Source of the DNA: Cercospora beticola
Taxonomy: Eukaryota; Ascomycota; Dothideomycetes; Mycosphaerellales; Mycosphaerellaceae
DNA length: 64,000 nt
Assembly: GCF_033473495.1 (NCBI RefSeq)
Contig: NC_088936.1
Span: 3,348,001 to 3,412,000 of the forward strand
Direction of reading: 5' to 3'
Shown here: piece after piece, positions 30,797-41,996 of the stretch
Numbering within the stretch: the stretch's first letter is position 1
Layout of the letters: every line of letters begins with the position of its first letter
Translations under genes and position numbers: made by a program
Notes under the pieces: model-generated
Seen by the model: only the letters and a program-made list of their open reading frames with translations
Databases searched by the model: none
What the model was told of the DNA's origin: nothing

Positions 30797-33787
30797 TCAC
30801 TTTGGCCACGTGACTCCTTTCGCAGGCGGACTGGACGAGATGACGGCGTCCGAAGATGGAGCTTCTTCCGGGAAGCGCCCTTGACATGCTTCGTAACTCT
30901 GGTAAAGGTGGAGACAATCATCCAAAGAATCAGTGTCGGACTGTGCCGTCGCTGCAGCATCAATGTCGCGATCTTCTTGTGCACTGGCCAGATTCTCTTC
31001 GCCTGGGACCTCATCACAGGAACCATCATCATCTTTGGCTGAGCATTCTCGATCCTTGTGGGAGGAAGACTGGAGTAAATCGACACGTATGCCATCTGAC
31101 TGAGAAGAGTCCTTCAAATCGGCCGTTTCGCATTCAGCTAATGGAGCAAGATTCGAAGCATTTTCGGGATCATCATGCCCGGCCTGGGCCGTGGCTGGAC
31201 GTCCAGCTTCCAGAGATTCTAGGAAGTCTGCACCAGCCAAGGCGTTCTGGAACACATGATGATCGGTGATTGCCTCTTGCAAACCAGACTCTATGCTGTC
31301 TGAGCTTGGGTCAAAATCCGCAGATCTCTTTGGTGAACGTCTCCTCGAAGGTGACGATCTTGCTGATGGGGGAAACACACTCTCGAATGTTGGGAAAGAT
31401 TGTTCGCGTTTCGCAGCTTTGCTGACACCACCATTATGTGGCAAGCTGAATGGATTTGACGTAGCGGGACGCATGCTTGCAGGGCCCCTCGCGTCATCCT
31501 CATGGTCGACAGAGCTTTCATTGCTTGTCTCTGTGAGCGCATTGTATCTCATGTTGCGGTTTGACCTCTTCAATTCGAAACTCAGGCGATCACCCATGCT
31601 CGGCGAGGGTCCTGGAGTTGTCACAGTGGGACTCACTGGCGGTGTCACTCTGCGGTCCGATACAGAGTCGATGCTGATGGCCACAGAGCCTTGGCGTGGT
31701 GACGGTTCCAAGTTTGGCGTCGCTGCATGGCCGCCTTTGTGCATCCAATCTTGGACGGAAAATCTCCAGAAGACCTCGCCAACGTCTGATGAGCGCCCCA
31801 ATCCCGTAGACAGCCGAGACGGGCTTGGAGTCTGGGATTGCGCAACGCGCTGATACAGCGGCGCGGTGCTTGGATGATCATTCTCACATCTACACCTGTC
31901 TGTTGTCGACTTGCCCTCCACAGAATCGACCATGCTCGGAGGCGGATCACCGCGCTCGCAGTCTTCCAAGCCAAGAAAGTGCTCCGGGTGGAATTGATCA
32001 AACTGTGCCGAGCTCAGGCGACTCGAAGTTTGTGAAAGAACATGCTTGGTATCGTCTTGCGGAGCCTCGAATTTCTCCGCCCCGGATGGCACTTTTCTTG
32101 TTGCTTCAGGAGCACCCAACGTGGTTGCTTCTCCTGAAATCGCTCTTGCTGCGATCTTTCGTGCTGCACTTTGTCCAAGCAGTGCGGCGCCCTCGGACAG
32201 CAATTCTCTTTCTCTCGACGGCGTCCTCTTCTGCGCTGTTGAACTAGCGCGTTGCTGGAGTGCTGGGCTGTCCGTTTCCGAGCCACCACTGTGGTTTGTT
32301 GACTGCACCGTGGCTCCGGGAGTAGCTGTCGACTTCTCGTGGCTGCTGACTGTTCCTGGGGATGTTGCGGCAAGCCCGCCAACAGCATTTCCGGGTGCGA
32401 ATGGGTCGTCGCTTTTCCACTGGCCGCTAACCGGATCTCGGTGTCCTGCACTCGGGGTCGATAAAGCTGCCAGCTTGAGGGGCGGCATGTCGTTGCTACC
32501 TGAGGTCGTGTTGGAGATGTTCCTAACTTTGTGCGTTGCTGACGATGGAGTAAGCCGGATGCCACGCCTCGGCGAATCCCTAATGTGCTGCTCTGCTAAA
32601 GCGTCCAAGGATATCATCTTCTTCAATGTCTTATTGTCTCGCTTCTCTGGAGTGTCTCGCGCTTCTACGCTCCGCTCAAATAGAGGCGGCTCATCGAACA
32701 CATCAACATTTCCGTCGAGCTCCAGCTGTGCGCCAGTGCCTGGCATCGGTGTCGAGGGGCGGTCCGGTGTACTGAACTCAAATTCATCTGTGGGCAACCG
32801 CAGGAACTCACTCACGGCACCTGGCACTTGTCTGCTGTTGCCCTTGCCGGCCAGAATAGCATCCGCAGGACCTTCTCCTGGCAAACGGGTATAATACGTT
32901 GGCACTTTCATTGAGTCCTGGTTGACTGGGTTGGTGATTGACATCAGCTCTGAATTCTGGTCGATCATGGCCGGGCTGTAGAGAAACCCTGCCGATAGAC
33001 TTGGCGAATCGCGCAGGTTTAGTTTGAGCGTCGGCGCTGGCACATCAATAGGCGACGATGGCAGTGGAATCGACGCTGCTCGTTTTGTCGGCGAGCCGTT
33101 GTCGCTGGCTGGTGAAGTCGGATCCGACATCGTGCCTCTACGGCTCAACCCACGCAAGCTTCCGATGACACTTCGTGCAACGCTTGACGTCCTGCCGTGT
33201 TGCCTTGTAGGGCTCTTCATCTCACGCTGAGAACTCCCAGTGGCTGTCGCAATCTCTGTCGAGATTCGTCCTACTGGCTGGGCGGAATTGACTCCGTGGC
33301 TGGTGATGTCTGACAATGCTGCACGCCTGCTCTTCTCCTTCCCACTTGCATGGATATGCTGTCGAAGACTGTTCATGGCGCTCTTGGGAGTGAAGGTCTT
33401 CTGACGCTCAGCGCGCGTCGGCCGAAGCGGCGTGAGCGAACTGTGAGATTCACCCACTGACGCTGATCCAGAGCTGTTCTCCTCGTCGGCATTTGGCAGC
33501 TCGACGTCGACATTTCTAGCAGCGTCAGTATTAGCAATCGAATTCGCGATGTTGACGTACTCTTGGGCATCTTCTTGGCTGCCCTTTCGATCACCACTTC
33601 GTAGGTGCTCAACAACCCCTTTTGCACCTCGTTGAAAGACCTCGCGAGCGCTACCGAACCACGACTTCTTCCTATTCAAAGTTAAGGTGTTGTCGAGATT
33701 GCTCTGCAAGGCATCTCGTGCAGCTGAGGACAATGGACTGTCCGCCCGCTCGGGCTGTGGTGTCGTGGCTCCGCCTCGATGGGGCAT
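30797..33787 (-). CDS. Large disordered hypothetical protein
   Basis: Single exon, 996 residues from the ATG at 33787 (MPHRGGATTPQPERADSPLS); an in-frame ATG at 33877 gives 30 more residues. The whole protein is rich in Ser, Pro, Thr, Asp and Arg, with almost no hydrophobic core. Short, possibly conserved islands are RKKSWFGSAREVFQRGAKG near the N-terminus, FTPKSAMNSLRQHIHASGK, KVPTYYTRLPGEGPADAIL, and the C-terminal SSPPAKGVTWPK. Many SP and TP sites suggest phosphorylation. No enzyme domain, signal peptide or membrane helix is visible. The length of the unbroken frame (about 3 kb) makes coding certain; the function is unknown. Confidence 0.8.
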   Translation of the reverse strand: MPHRGGATTPQPERADSPLSSAARDALQSNLDNTLTLNRKKSWFGSAREVFQRGAKGVVEHLRSGDRKGSQEDAQEYVNIANSIANTDAARNVDVELPNADEENSSGSASVGESHSSLTPLRPTRAERQKTFTPKSAMNSLRQHIHASGKEKSRRAALSDITSHGVNSAQPVGRISTEIATATGSSQREMKSPTRQHGRTSSVARSVIGSLRGLSRRGTMSDPTSPASDNGSPTKRAASIPLPSSPIDVPAPTLKLNLRDSPSLSAGFLYSPAMIDQNSELMSITNPVNQDSMKVPTYYTRLPGEGPADAILAGKGNSRQVPGAVSEFLRLPTDEFEFSTPDRPSTPMPGTGAQLELDGNVDVFDEPPLFERSVEARDTPEKRDNKTLKKMISLDALAEQHIRDSPRRGIRLTPSSATHKVRNISNTTSGSNDMPPLKLAALSTPSAGHRDPVSGQWKSDDPFAPGNAVGGLAATSPGTVSSHEKSTATPGATVQSTNHSGGSETDSPALQQRASSTAQKRTPSRERELLSEGAALLGQSAARKIAARAISGEATTLGAPEATRKVPSGAEKFEAPQDDTKHVLSQTSSRLSSAQFDQFHPEHFLGLEDCERGDPPPSMVDSVEGKSTTDRCRCENDHPSTAPLYQRVAQSQTPSPSRLSTGLGRSSDVGEVFWRFSVQDWMHKGGHAATPNLEPSPRQGSVAISIDSVSDRRVTPPVSPTVTTPGPSPSMGDRLSFELKRSNRNMRYNALTETSNESSVDHEDDARGPASMRPATSNPFSLPHNGGVSKAAKREQSFPTFESVFPPSARSSPSRRRSPKRSADFDPSSDSIESGLQEAITDHHVFQNALAGADFLESLEAGRPATAQAGHDDPENASNLAPLAECETADLKDSSQSDGIRVDLLQSSSHKDRECSAKDDDGSCDEVPGEENLASAQEDRDIDAAATAQSDTDSLDDCLHLYQSYEACQGRFPEEAPSSDAVISSSPPAKGVTWPK

Positions 33788-35032
33788 TTTCAGTCCGTCT
33801 GCACGAAGCGTAGCATGCGAGTCGAATCGAGGTAGACCAACCTGGGCGGAAAACAGGCTCGTACTGTTGAATGGCAATCGAGAGGAATGTTTGCAGACCC
33901 GGAAGTAGCTGGCGCAGGTTTGCTGCTACCACCCAGCCTCTTGCGCCTTCGCTTAATGCAACGGCCGTGAGGCAGTCACAGATGCGCATGACAATCGCAT
34001 GGAAAGCGCGTTGTTCAGCTTGACGACACGTCTCGGCTCACATGTGTTCTATCGACCTACGTCTAGGAACCACAAAGGTCGGGGCCGCATGTTAAGAACG
34101 TGTACCATCGCATCGGGCTTTCTTTACAGTCGCGGCTCAGACCCTCACCTCCAACCATTTCTCATGTCTTCTTCGGGCAGTTCTCCCAATCACATCACCA
34201 TTCATACTCTTCCGCACTTGCTCGCTGGTAATTACTGCATATCGATCACTGACTTCCCAAGGCGACCACTCGTACGAAGAGGCCACATCATGCGGACATG
34301 AAGATGCCATGAATGGCGGCAGACCACGTCCTTCTCAACTATCGGGCGCTTGGCTTCGAGAAAGCCTGCATGCGAGCACCTTAGTAGCACGGTCTCGGTG
34401 TGATAGGCGGTCGCGACATCAGCTCTGTGTTCCCTGCTGATATCGTACCTCACTTCGATCTCGAGGTGCAGCTATCCTGGCGCCTGCAATCGAAATACAA
34501 AAGAGTCACTCCTCGCTCACAGTCGATTGTGTGCAACGTTTTCATAGGCAAATTCGGATGTCCAGATCGCCTGACTACACTGGCTGAAGCGATGCGTGGT
34601 GCCATCGACATAGCTTCAAGCCTCGAGAACATAATGCCCCCCTTCGCAACATCTGCCACGACTTGCTGCATGGAGCAGATCCTATCTATGAGAGGAAACG
34701 ATTGTTGCACACGTAAATCACGAAAGGCGGCCTCAGATCCATGCTCGTCGTGTGAAAGTTCTGTGCTACTTCTTGATTCGCATCCAGTGTATCACGCGTA
34801 ACAGGCAAAAAGACTGGCCTAAATACATATTTTTCGAGCAAGGTCACGTGTTTGAACCACTAGCGCGCTTTGGAACGACCTCGCAGATCCAACCCAACGA
34901 CATCCAGCGAGCTTCGGCCAGTTACGACACGCACGCCACGCCATCGCCATCTGCGCGAACCTGTATTGTTCTACACGAGTAGCACCTATTTGTCCACTGC
35001 TACAGTCAGCCCATTAGGCGCAGTGCGCAGCC
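33788..35032. other. Intergenic, 1.2 kb
   Basis: Divergent region between the disordered protein and the RRM protein; both promoters must be here. Open frames at 34400-34801 (plus) and 34450-34710 (minus) have no recognisable content. Confidence 0.4.
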
Positions 35033-36198
35033 ATGGCGAACCCGCAATCCGTGTCCTTTGACCAGTTGCTTCAAGAGAGTGAGCCGCACCGCTGCTCGAT
35101 TCAATCCCGACCACTGCTGATGTCGCGCCAGGCCGCAAAAAACGCAAGGCCGAGCAGCTCGCGCAGGAAATTTTCGGCAAGCGCAACAGGTCGCAGACAC
35201 CCCAGGGGCCACGGTCGAAGCCAGCTCCTGGCGCCAGCCTTGCCAGCAGAGTCGGTGTCGCGAAGGTACGATTATCACCTTGAATGGAGAGGGCCTGAGC
35301 CGGGCAATGACTAAGATACTTGTAGCCACGCACTGCATCTCTGCCTCGAACCAATTCGGGCTCAGCGCCACGAGCCAATCGTCCACAGACGCAAGCAGCA
35401 CGGCCTGCACTGAACGACGACAGCCGTGCGCGATCGACCAAATACCAACAGCGGGCCTCACAGGTCATCTCGGATCCAATCAGCGATGTTAAGAGCAGTG
35501 AATATGCAGGATACGAGGCACCACCGGCGGTTGCGAACGGAAATACGAACATAAGCTTTCGAGGAGCAGCGACCAGCCAGCACGTTGTAGTCGCGCAGAA
35601 CTTTGCGCCAGGAACGACCGCTGCAGATATCGAGAGCGTAATGACTGACGTTGGCGGTACTGTCCTCACCTGCAAGCTCACCGCCGAGACGCCTACTGTG
35701 GTGGCAGAGATGACGTTCGAGGATAAGGCTGGAGCAGAGGCGGTTATCAACACATTCAATGGGAAGAAGGTATGTATGGATGGCATCAGATCATTGGGCA
35801 TGTTACTGATCTGTCGCCAGGCGGACGGTCGCACTTTGAATGTGTTCCTGAAGGCTGTAGGACCAAAGCTGCCATTCACAGTCGATGTGGAGCCAGCAGT
35901 CGAGGAGGCCATGGAAATCGACGAGAACGCACAAGCGCGCGAAGCTGAAGATCGTCGGCGCGAGGAGCGTCGTGGTCCTGCTGAACGTGCGCCTCCGAGA
36001 GACGACTACCCAACAGGACCGCGAAACGATAGAGGCTACCAAGACGATTACTACAGCCGCGGACCGCGTCGTTCTGAGCCTGCGTATCAGGACGGTCGTT
36101 ACGGATTTGGAGGTGGTGGCAGGTATGGCGGTGGAGGAGGCTATCGCCATGATGGTCGATTGGGAGGCTATGGAAACCGTCACAGCTACAGGCCGTGA
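35033..36198 (+). CDS. RRM-type RNA-binding protein with RGG-like tail
   Basis: Four exons (35033-35078, 35132-35265, 35326-35769, 35821-36198) give 333 residues. The N-terminus MANPQSVSFDQLLQ is followed by a basic patch (SRKKRKAEQLAQEIFGKR) that may be a nuclear signal. Residues about 130-220 fit an RRM: VVVAQNFAPGTTAADIESVM, VAEMTFEDKAGAEAVINTFN, ADGRTLNVFL. The C-terminal third is Arg/Asp/Tyr/Gly-rich (RRREERR, GFGGGGRYGGGGGYR), as in hnRNP-like proteins. It probably binds RNA in the nucleus, in export or processing. The third intron (35770-35820, 51 bases) has no stop and is a multiple of three, so retention adds 17 residues inside the RRM. Confidence 0.82.
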
Positions 36199-37063
36199 GC
36201 TGTAGCATGCAGCTGCCAATGCACTCCCAGCACCCACTTTCCTAGCTATGGAAAGCACAATCGAGTCTTGCAGATCATCAAGATCGCAGCATTCATTTCT
36301 CTCCCTGAGATGTGCAGATCGATTCGGAGATCTGGTCCCGCCTTGAACGCCCTATTAGATTTCAAGGACCGGTGTCAAAAGCTTGGTACTTCATGAGTAT
36401 AAATATCTTTGCGGCAATTGCATATCCGCTGTATCACTGCATCAGTCTGCTGCCTCCTCCGAACCACCAGAGTCTGGATAAGGTACCCCGTATTGCACTT
36501 CGCTTCACACGAGCAACGCTCCCCCAGATCAGCAGGCGTTGCAAATGCAGGCAGCTGGCATCCGCTTCTTCTTGCTTTCAGGCAACCGCTGCTGCAAAGG
36601 TGCACAACGCGGAACAAAGGCTCTGTTGCACAGACATCTGGATCTGGAGGACTAGCGTTGATTTGACATAAGACACCAGCAGCTACATCACGACTGCATG
36701 GCATGGGTCCATTATTTGCAGTACGTCGTGGCTTCATGGACATACTGCTCGCTTGTGGAATTGAGAACATGTGCATTACACAACGTGTAGACATCTGTGC
36801 TATTTGTCTGCTTCTCAAGTCAGGTGCGTTCCTGCACTCGCTCCACTCCGTGCAGTCGTGAGTGTGAGTGTTCTTGCCACCGGTGAATTACTGCCTTAGT
36901 TTTGCTCTCGCGAAGCGCGGAGAGCGCTAAGCACAACACTACACATACGTACCCGCAACTATCGAACGCGTAGCACCCGCGCCTCGCGAGACGCGTCTCC
37001 TCCATCACCAATTTCACCTCGCTCTCATGCGCTCGTGCGAATTGGAGTCATTCCACCAGCGCT
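36199..37063. other. Intergenic, 0.9 kb
   Basis: Downstream of the RRM gene. A minus-strand frame at 36375-36818 (147 codons) is unusually rich in Cys but has no signal peptide and no splice context; see rejected items. A TATAAATA box-like run occurs near 36398 without a gene in reach. Confidence 0.35.
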
Positions 37064-38190
37064 ATGTCCTCATATCGTCCTCAGTACGGCACATCCCGCG
37101 CGAAATCACCACGTGGATCGAGCTACCACGGGGAGGAAGTCCAGGCTACATTTCAGCAGAATTACGATGGCTCCTCCTGGAGACCGAGATCTCCTGCACG
37201 CCATCACACAGTTCATCGAGACTTTCGTTGGCAAGACAGGTCCAAATCCCGCTCAAGGAAGCATTCTCCTGTAAGGAGAGGCGACTACCGTTCGAGATCT
37301 GGATCGATCGAAAGGCACTATGGCAATCATACTACAGATCGGTGCACAGGTCACAACGGCTGGCGGCCAGGGCGCGACACAAATCGATCGCAGCTACGTG
37401 GATCAGCACCTGTGAGCTCAACTCCAGCAAAGCGGTCGATGATGTTGAGGGTATACCGTATTGGCGGAAGATGCAGCTAAGGGACAAAGGCGCAAAGCCT
37501 GAAAATGACAACGAGAGAGGATATGTTGCTTGGCGGAGTACCCAGACCTTGAGTCCAAGAGTGGCAGAGCGCCCACCCGTTTCTCATGTTGAGAGTTCAT
37601 TTGCTCCATTGGCGGAGGAGACCCTGCCGAGATAGCCAAAGTTCTATCGTCACCTCTCGAGCGCGACAAGGGAAGTGTTGCTTACAGTAAGGGTTTCGAT
37701 ATGAGAAAAAGGAGGCGCACGACTCTCCATTTGACTCCACAACGGTCAATCGCCGGTATGGGATGACAGATAGCTGAGACCTTCTGGAGGCGGCGGAGAA
37801 ACTATTGTAGCTGACAAGTTTAATGGCATGGACGGCTTCGAATTCAATATTGAAGAGCTCTTGGCTTCCAATGATCGGGAGCTTCAGACAGCTAAAGATC
37901 GACAGCGAGATAAAGCGTGCTCGAAATATCAAAGTTGAGGCACTCATGCTAGCTGGAAAATTTCAGGACCAAGCTGATGAGAGCGGTCTATTCGCTTCTC
38001 GAGTTGTTCCTGTGGATCGAGGTCTTCCAAAGCACTTGCGCGTGAAGTCAATTTTCCGCCGCATCGGCATCGTCATAGAGAACAACTCATGTGCGACTAC
38101 TGCAGCATCTATCGTCAAGATTCAACTGAGAGGAGGATCGCACGAGACTCCACTGGGCGGCTCGCCATTCCTTACGCATTTTCAAAAAAC
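37064..38190 (+). pseudogene. RS-rich coding locus, frames broken
   Basis: From the ATG at 37064 the frame encodes an Arg/Ser-rich protein (RPQYGTSRAKSPRG, RSKSRSRKHSPVRRGDYRSR) up to a stop at 37480. Coding-like sequence goes on in other frames: GYTVLAEDAAKGQRRKA (about 37450-37500), PENDNERGYVAWRSTQTL (to 37635), DPAEIAKVLSSPLERDKG with FDMRKRRRTTLHLTPQ (37615-37770), and NGMDGFEFNIEELLASNDRE (37800-37945). Frame changes come every 100-200 bases, and few good splice sites fit. It looks like a decayed gene for a splicing-type RS protein, or a gene with several introns I cannot place. Confidence 0.4.
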
Positions 38191-38194
38191 CTAA

Positions 38195-39291
38195 CTGCAT
38201 CTTGTCGCAATGGCGACTGCTGTACCGAAACGAGAACAAGCCAATGAATGTTCCGCTCTCCGCATCTTCGCTGCTCTGGTAGCCGATGTGAGTAAATCAG
38301 CACCATTTGATCACGTTGTCGCAAGAGCAGAGAAGACCGCCATTTCCTGCTCTTCGCCTTCGCTGGATCGGTCATAGCTATGCCGATACACGTGCACGCG
38401 CAAAACAACGCAGCTCTACTGGTATACGGGGAATGTCAGATGGATCTCAGTCAAGCATGCTCCACGGGACTAAGAAGACGCTCCGGCTTATTTGCCATCG
38501 TTGTTTCAGTCTTCGCCTGTCGACTGGTACCGTGGGCTCAAAACGAGCAAACGGTTACAGCTGCATCTGGTGCTGCTGTTGTCGAGGCGGAACGCTATCG
38601 GCGCTGCAATATGGCAGCTAATGTGTACAAGTGGAAACCGAAGTTTGGATGTTGTGGAGGGAAGAGATGAAGTCCGTCGGCGAAGGTTTTCGTTCAAGCC
38701 GTCCTGGGTCTTGGCACAATATCTTGGCGATCGCCTCTGAGCGCAAGGCAAGAGATGACATTTCTGTTGCATACCTCACGTATTTTGTTTGCGCCATCCG
38801 CACTTGAACTATCTAACGATCTCACATGTTGGGACATAGTCCAGCAATTTGAAGCGATGAGCGTCGTCGATTTTCCTTTCAAAATTTCACAGTGTCAAGC
38901 TGAGGTTGAAACCTCATCTCAGGTCGATCCTTGAAAGGCCCACCGAGTTCAGCGAAGGCGTTTGCGTGAGGCCTCCGTTAGTCGTTATGTATAGGCTCCA
39001 GCGATCAGACACTAGTCGACCAAATCGGACTGCGGTAGGACCAACCAGAGAGCTGGAATTGGAATGGGGACTACCAGCAATGATCTCCTGCTCTGCCTCC
39101 TTCTCAGGCCCTTCGGAAAAAAGGTTTGCCGGTTCCGAAGTTTAGTGCCACTTCCACTTTCACCTCCGTGTTTACATATAGAAGTCACGTACCACCTTAC
39201 CTTCCACCTCACCACTACCTTCCTACCTTCCTTACCCACCGACACCCTTTTTCCGAAGGAAGTCGCGTCAAGCCAATCATCAAAAGCTACA
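38195..39291. other. Intergenic, 1.1 kb, possible small gene
   Basis: An ATG at 38211 opens MATAVPKREQANECSALRIF, and 78 bases later there is a GTGAGT donor; downstream frames to about 38670 have fair coding character (VVEAERYRRCNMAANV) but I could not find a convincing join. A strongly pyrimidine-rich stretch lies on the plus strand at about 39148-39255. No known domain. Confidence 0.3.
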
Positions 39292-40224
39292 TCAAAATTT
39301 GACCAACATTGACTGAACAGCACGTGATTGGCAGGCGCGAAAAGCCAAGTCGGGCTGAGAAGGAGACAGCTCCTGTTGGCCAGACGGATCGACCTTCGTG
39401 ACTACGCCCAATGGTCCAGCAACGTATGCGGTACCATCACGGTCGAGCACGAGATCATCGCATGTCAGGTTCCCCGTAATGAGCGTGGGAGTGCTTGTCT
39501 CCTGCACCTGACCTTTCTCATCGACCGCCACTCTGTAGAGACTGCTCTTTCCGGTATTTGTGTAGTAGATGTTCCCTTTGCGGACCTTGACACCATTTAC
39601 TCCCGTGAAGTTGGGCCCTGTCGGCGTGGAACCGGTGGTGCTATTGTCTTTCAGCGTCACTCCGACCTCCCCGGTGCAGACATTAACATTCCAGATGAGT
39701 CCGCGGAACGAATCAGCCACGAGGAGGTGCTCCGACAAAGGTCGCGCAAACGCGATACCGTTGGGTAAGGCAGCATTCGGAAGAGAAGCAACGCGCTGGG
39801 CGTATGGCGCTTTCGTCAATCCACCTTTGGGCAAGACTTCCACACCTCGCATATCAATCCTGGTGATAGAATACGAAGCTGGGGTAGTGTTTGATGGATT
39901 CATGATATCGAAGTCTCCAGAGGCAACGTAGAATATGTCTTGCTCGCGCTCCGCGATGCCCACTGCGCTGCGAATGTTCGGAACGTTGTACACAAGCGTT
40001 GGGGGCAAGATACCAAGCGGATCGAATTGATAAATGCTTGCATTTGGCTGAGTTGTTGTTGCAAGGATCTGGCCGTTGGCGCGGACAGCAAGATCCTCGA
40101 ATCTCGGGCCGTCGTTGATGCGAGCAATGATGTGGACTGGAAGATCTGCATTATCTGGCACAGTTGTAGCCAGACCGTGAGCTATGGCAGAGCCTAAGAC
40201 CAGAGCTGAAAGAGCATAAAGCAT
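39292..40224 (-). CDS. Secreted SMP-30/gluconolactonase-like protein, short C-terminus
   Basis: Single exon, 310 residues. A signal peptide (MLYALSALVLGSAIAHGLA) is followed by a six-bladed beta-propeller sequence: FEDLAVRANGQILATTT, YNVPNIRSAVGIAERE, LPNGIAFARPLSEHLLVADS, FTGVNGVKVRKGNIYYTN and CDDLVLDRDGTAYVAGPLG. The blade repeats and NG(V/I) motifs fit SMP-30-like lactonases, which open sugar lactones or bind metal. Several NxT/S sites (NTT, NST, NFT, NLT) fit a secreted glycoprotein. The last 30 residues (SGQQELSPSQPDLAF onward) do not look like a propeller blade, so the final blade seems missing, by an early stop or an unseen intron. A TATATAAG box lies 70 bases upstream of the ATG. Confidence 0.8.
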   Translation of the reverse strand: MLYALSALVLGSAIAHGLATTVPDNADLPVHIIARINDGPRFEDLAVRANGQILATTTQPNASIYQFDPLGILPPTLVYNVPNIRSAVGIAEREQDIFYVASGDFDIMNPSNTTPASYSITRIDMRGVEVLPKGGLTKAPYAQRVASLPNAALPNGIAFARPLSEHLLVADSFRGLIWNVNVCTGEVGVTLKDNSTTGSTPTGPNFTGVNGVKVRKGNIYYTNTGKSSLYRVAVDEKGQVQETSTPTLITGNLTCDDLVLDRDGTAYVAGPLGVVTKVDPSGQQELSPSQPDLAFRACQSRAVQSMLVKF

Positions 40225-40292
40225 TGTGAAGTATTGAATGACGACAGCAGTAGCGTTTCCTCAAGCTGACTTACCCCGACAGAGCTGCCTGT

Positions 40293-40300
40293 CTTATATA
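40293..40300 (-). promoter_or_regulatory. TATA box of the SMP-30-like gene
   Basis: On the minus strand TATATAAG, ending about 69 bases before the start codon at 40224. Position and sequence fit a fungal TATA element. Confidence 0.5.
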
Positions 40301-41092
40301 CGTCCAGTGCGGGAGTCGTGTGGTATTGTTGGATCATTAGCACTAAACGTATTCGTGCAGACATTCATAAGCTTCGGGAAGGATGCGCTAGCATGCTGAA
40401 CCAACATAGAAAGCGGCGGTCAAACAGTACTGGCGAGAGGTAATCTCACCCAGCATGCTCTCGAGAGCAAGCTTCGTCACAGGCAGACAGAAGACGTAAC
40501 AAATCGCGAGAGCTTGTGAAGACGTGTGTGTTGTCCAGCTCGAGCGAGTCGCTGTGGAAGTACTGAAACAACCCGAGGCTGACGAAGCGGATGGGACCCG
40601 GGAGGAAGTGGCATAGAGGCCGATCCTGGAAGTAGCCACAACGTATCAGAAGCGCTCTGTGCTGCAAGTCATAGTAGTCGTGAGCGCAACATACCATCTC
40701 CCAGAATAAAGCCGTGATCGGCGGAACCAGCGAACATGTCAGACCAAGCCACAAGGATAGGACCTTTCATTATTTCCTGTTACAGCAGCTCGTTCGGCTA
40801 AGGACAATCCTCGAATATGAAGCAACCCATTTAGTCTCTGCCTATACTCCACAACAAACGCCATCGTGTCAAGGCTCGCAAAACATTGTCATCAGGAAGG
40901 ACCTAATGAATGTGCCTCCAGAATGATTTGAAGAAGACTGACAGTTTTTTTCGAGAATTGGAAGTCCTTGAACTTCCGGCCGGCGTACCTTTCGTGTGGG
41001 TGTGAAGTATTTCGCAAACCATCTCCCTGGCCTCCAGCACTTACGGTAGGTATTGGCTTGTCAGACAAAATCGGAATGGCAAGAGCAGCAAC
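40301..41092. other. Intergenic, 0.8 kb
   Basis: Promoter side of the SMP-30-like gene. A minus-strand frame at 40446-40754 has a GTATGT..TTCCAG intron-like segment inside, but no recognisable product; see rejected items. Confidence 0.35.
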
Positions 41093-41548
41093 CTAGACAT
41101 CGACGTCCTCGGCTTCTGATATAGCATCAATCAAACTATCTGTCCCATAATCTCGCATTTCGCTTGAGATAAGCCCATGCTCTTCGAGCTTTTCCAGCGC
41201 GGCTAGCACCCAGGCCTGGCAGTTGTATTCGGGATCGCCGTTTCTTATGCGAACAGTCGCAAGCGTTCCCACGATCTGTGCCAGAGTCGCCGGCACACTC
41301 ATATTGCCAAGCCTAACCTGTCTGTAGAATGTATCGGATAGCGTTGGGTCCGCTTCAGCTCTACATTGAAATCTGTAGTTCTCGGAGCCTCCGACAATTT
41401 CGACCAGCTGGGAGGAACTGTTCGGAAGTTCCAGCCAGAGAGCAGTATGTCGGAGCCATGTGAAGTCCGGATATCCTCTGTGTATGATGACACTGAGACT
41501 GATGGCGGGGCGATCAGCGGAATGTTCATGCCGGGTTGTTGAAGCCAT
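41093..41548 (-). CDS. Small hypothetical protein with NCQxW motif
   Basis: Single exon, 151 residues from the ATG at 41548; an ATG at 41557 gives three more. The protein has beta-like segments ISLSVIIHRGYPDF and RHTALWLELP, then VEIVGGSENYRFQCR, and a C-terminal helical part YNCQAWVLAALEKLEEHGLI. I recall small Pezizomycotina proteins with this order (an RH..LW strand, then NCQ.WV..AL..L) with no known function; the invariant Asn-Cys-Gln followed by Trp suggests a papain-like or permuted NlpC/P60-type fold, which is inference only. No signal peptide. It is divergent from the metallo-beta-lactamase gene, 448 bases apart. Confidence 0.65.
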   Translation of the reverse strand: MASTTRHEHSADRPAISLSVIIHRGYPDFTWLRHTALWLELPNSSSQLVEIVGGSENYRFQCRAEADPTLSDTFYRQVRLGNMSVPATLAQIVGTLATVRIRNGDPEYNCQAWVLAALEKLEEHGLISSEMRDYGTDSLIDAISEAEDVDV

Positions 41549-41996
41549 AGTTCGCAAGACTGATCTGAAAGCAAGTGACTCGTGATACCAATGAGATCCA
41601 AGTGTTTACCGATCCCAATCAAAACGCTGGAAGGTGTCAACACGAAACGCTCGGTATGCCATCGCTGCTGTAGAACGTGCGGCACAGGTGGCGCAGCATA
41701 TGTAGCGCTTTTCTCACTTTTTTCCGCACTTGAGTCACCGCCGTCTCCGACTTTTCATCAACTGGAATCTGAGCGCGTTGTATGGAGCATGAAAGTGATG
41801 TAAACTCGCAAAGTCAAAAGGTGGGAAGATGGATGTTTGCCTACGCGCTTGAGACGGGAAGAAGTGACGTTCGGCTGCGGGCACGTCATCGCAACCATCG
41901 AAAGCACCATGATTAAGTACTGGTGTTCTGAAGATCTAGCCTTGTGCTTGCGTAAATGACACTGAAAGAACACATTTGCACTACATAGCACTTGCC
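41549..41996. promoter_or_regulatory. Divergent promoter region, NCQ protein / MBL-fold enzyme
   Basis: 448 bases between two start codons that point away from each other. No TATA box is clear. Role inferred from gene orientation. Confidence 0.4.

Noticed and set aside
36375..36818. Minus-strand frame of 147 codons with many Cys, seemingly an effector-like protein
   Set aside because: No signal peptide at the start, no convincing intron that would supply one, and the Cys order fits no family such as CFEM.
38211..38670. Possible small gene starting MATAVPKREQAN with a GTGAGT donor
   Set aside because: No acceptor gives a clearly better reading than the others, so no gene model is proposed; noted in the intergenic entry only.
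40446..40754. Minus-strand frame containing a GTATGT..TTCCAG intron-like segment
   Set aside because: The spliced product has no domain, the downstream frame has no natural continuation, and all three frames look equally plausible.
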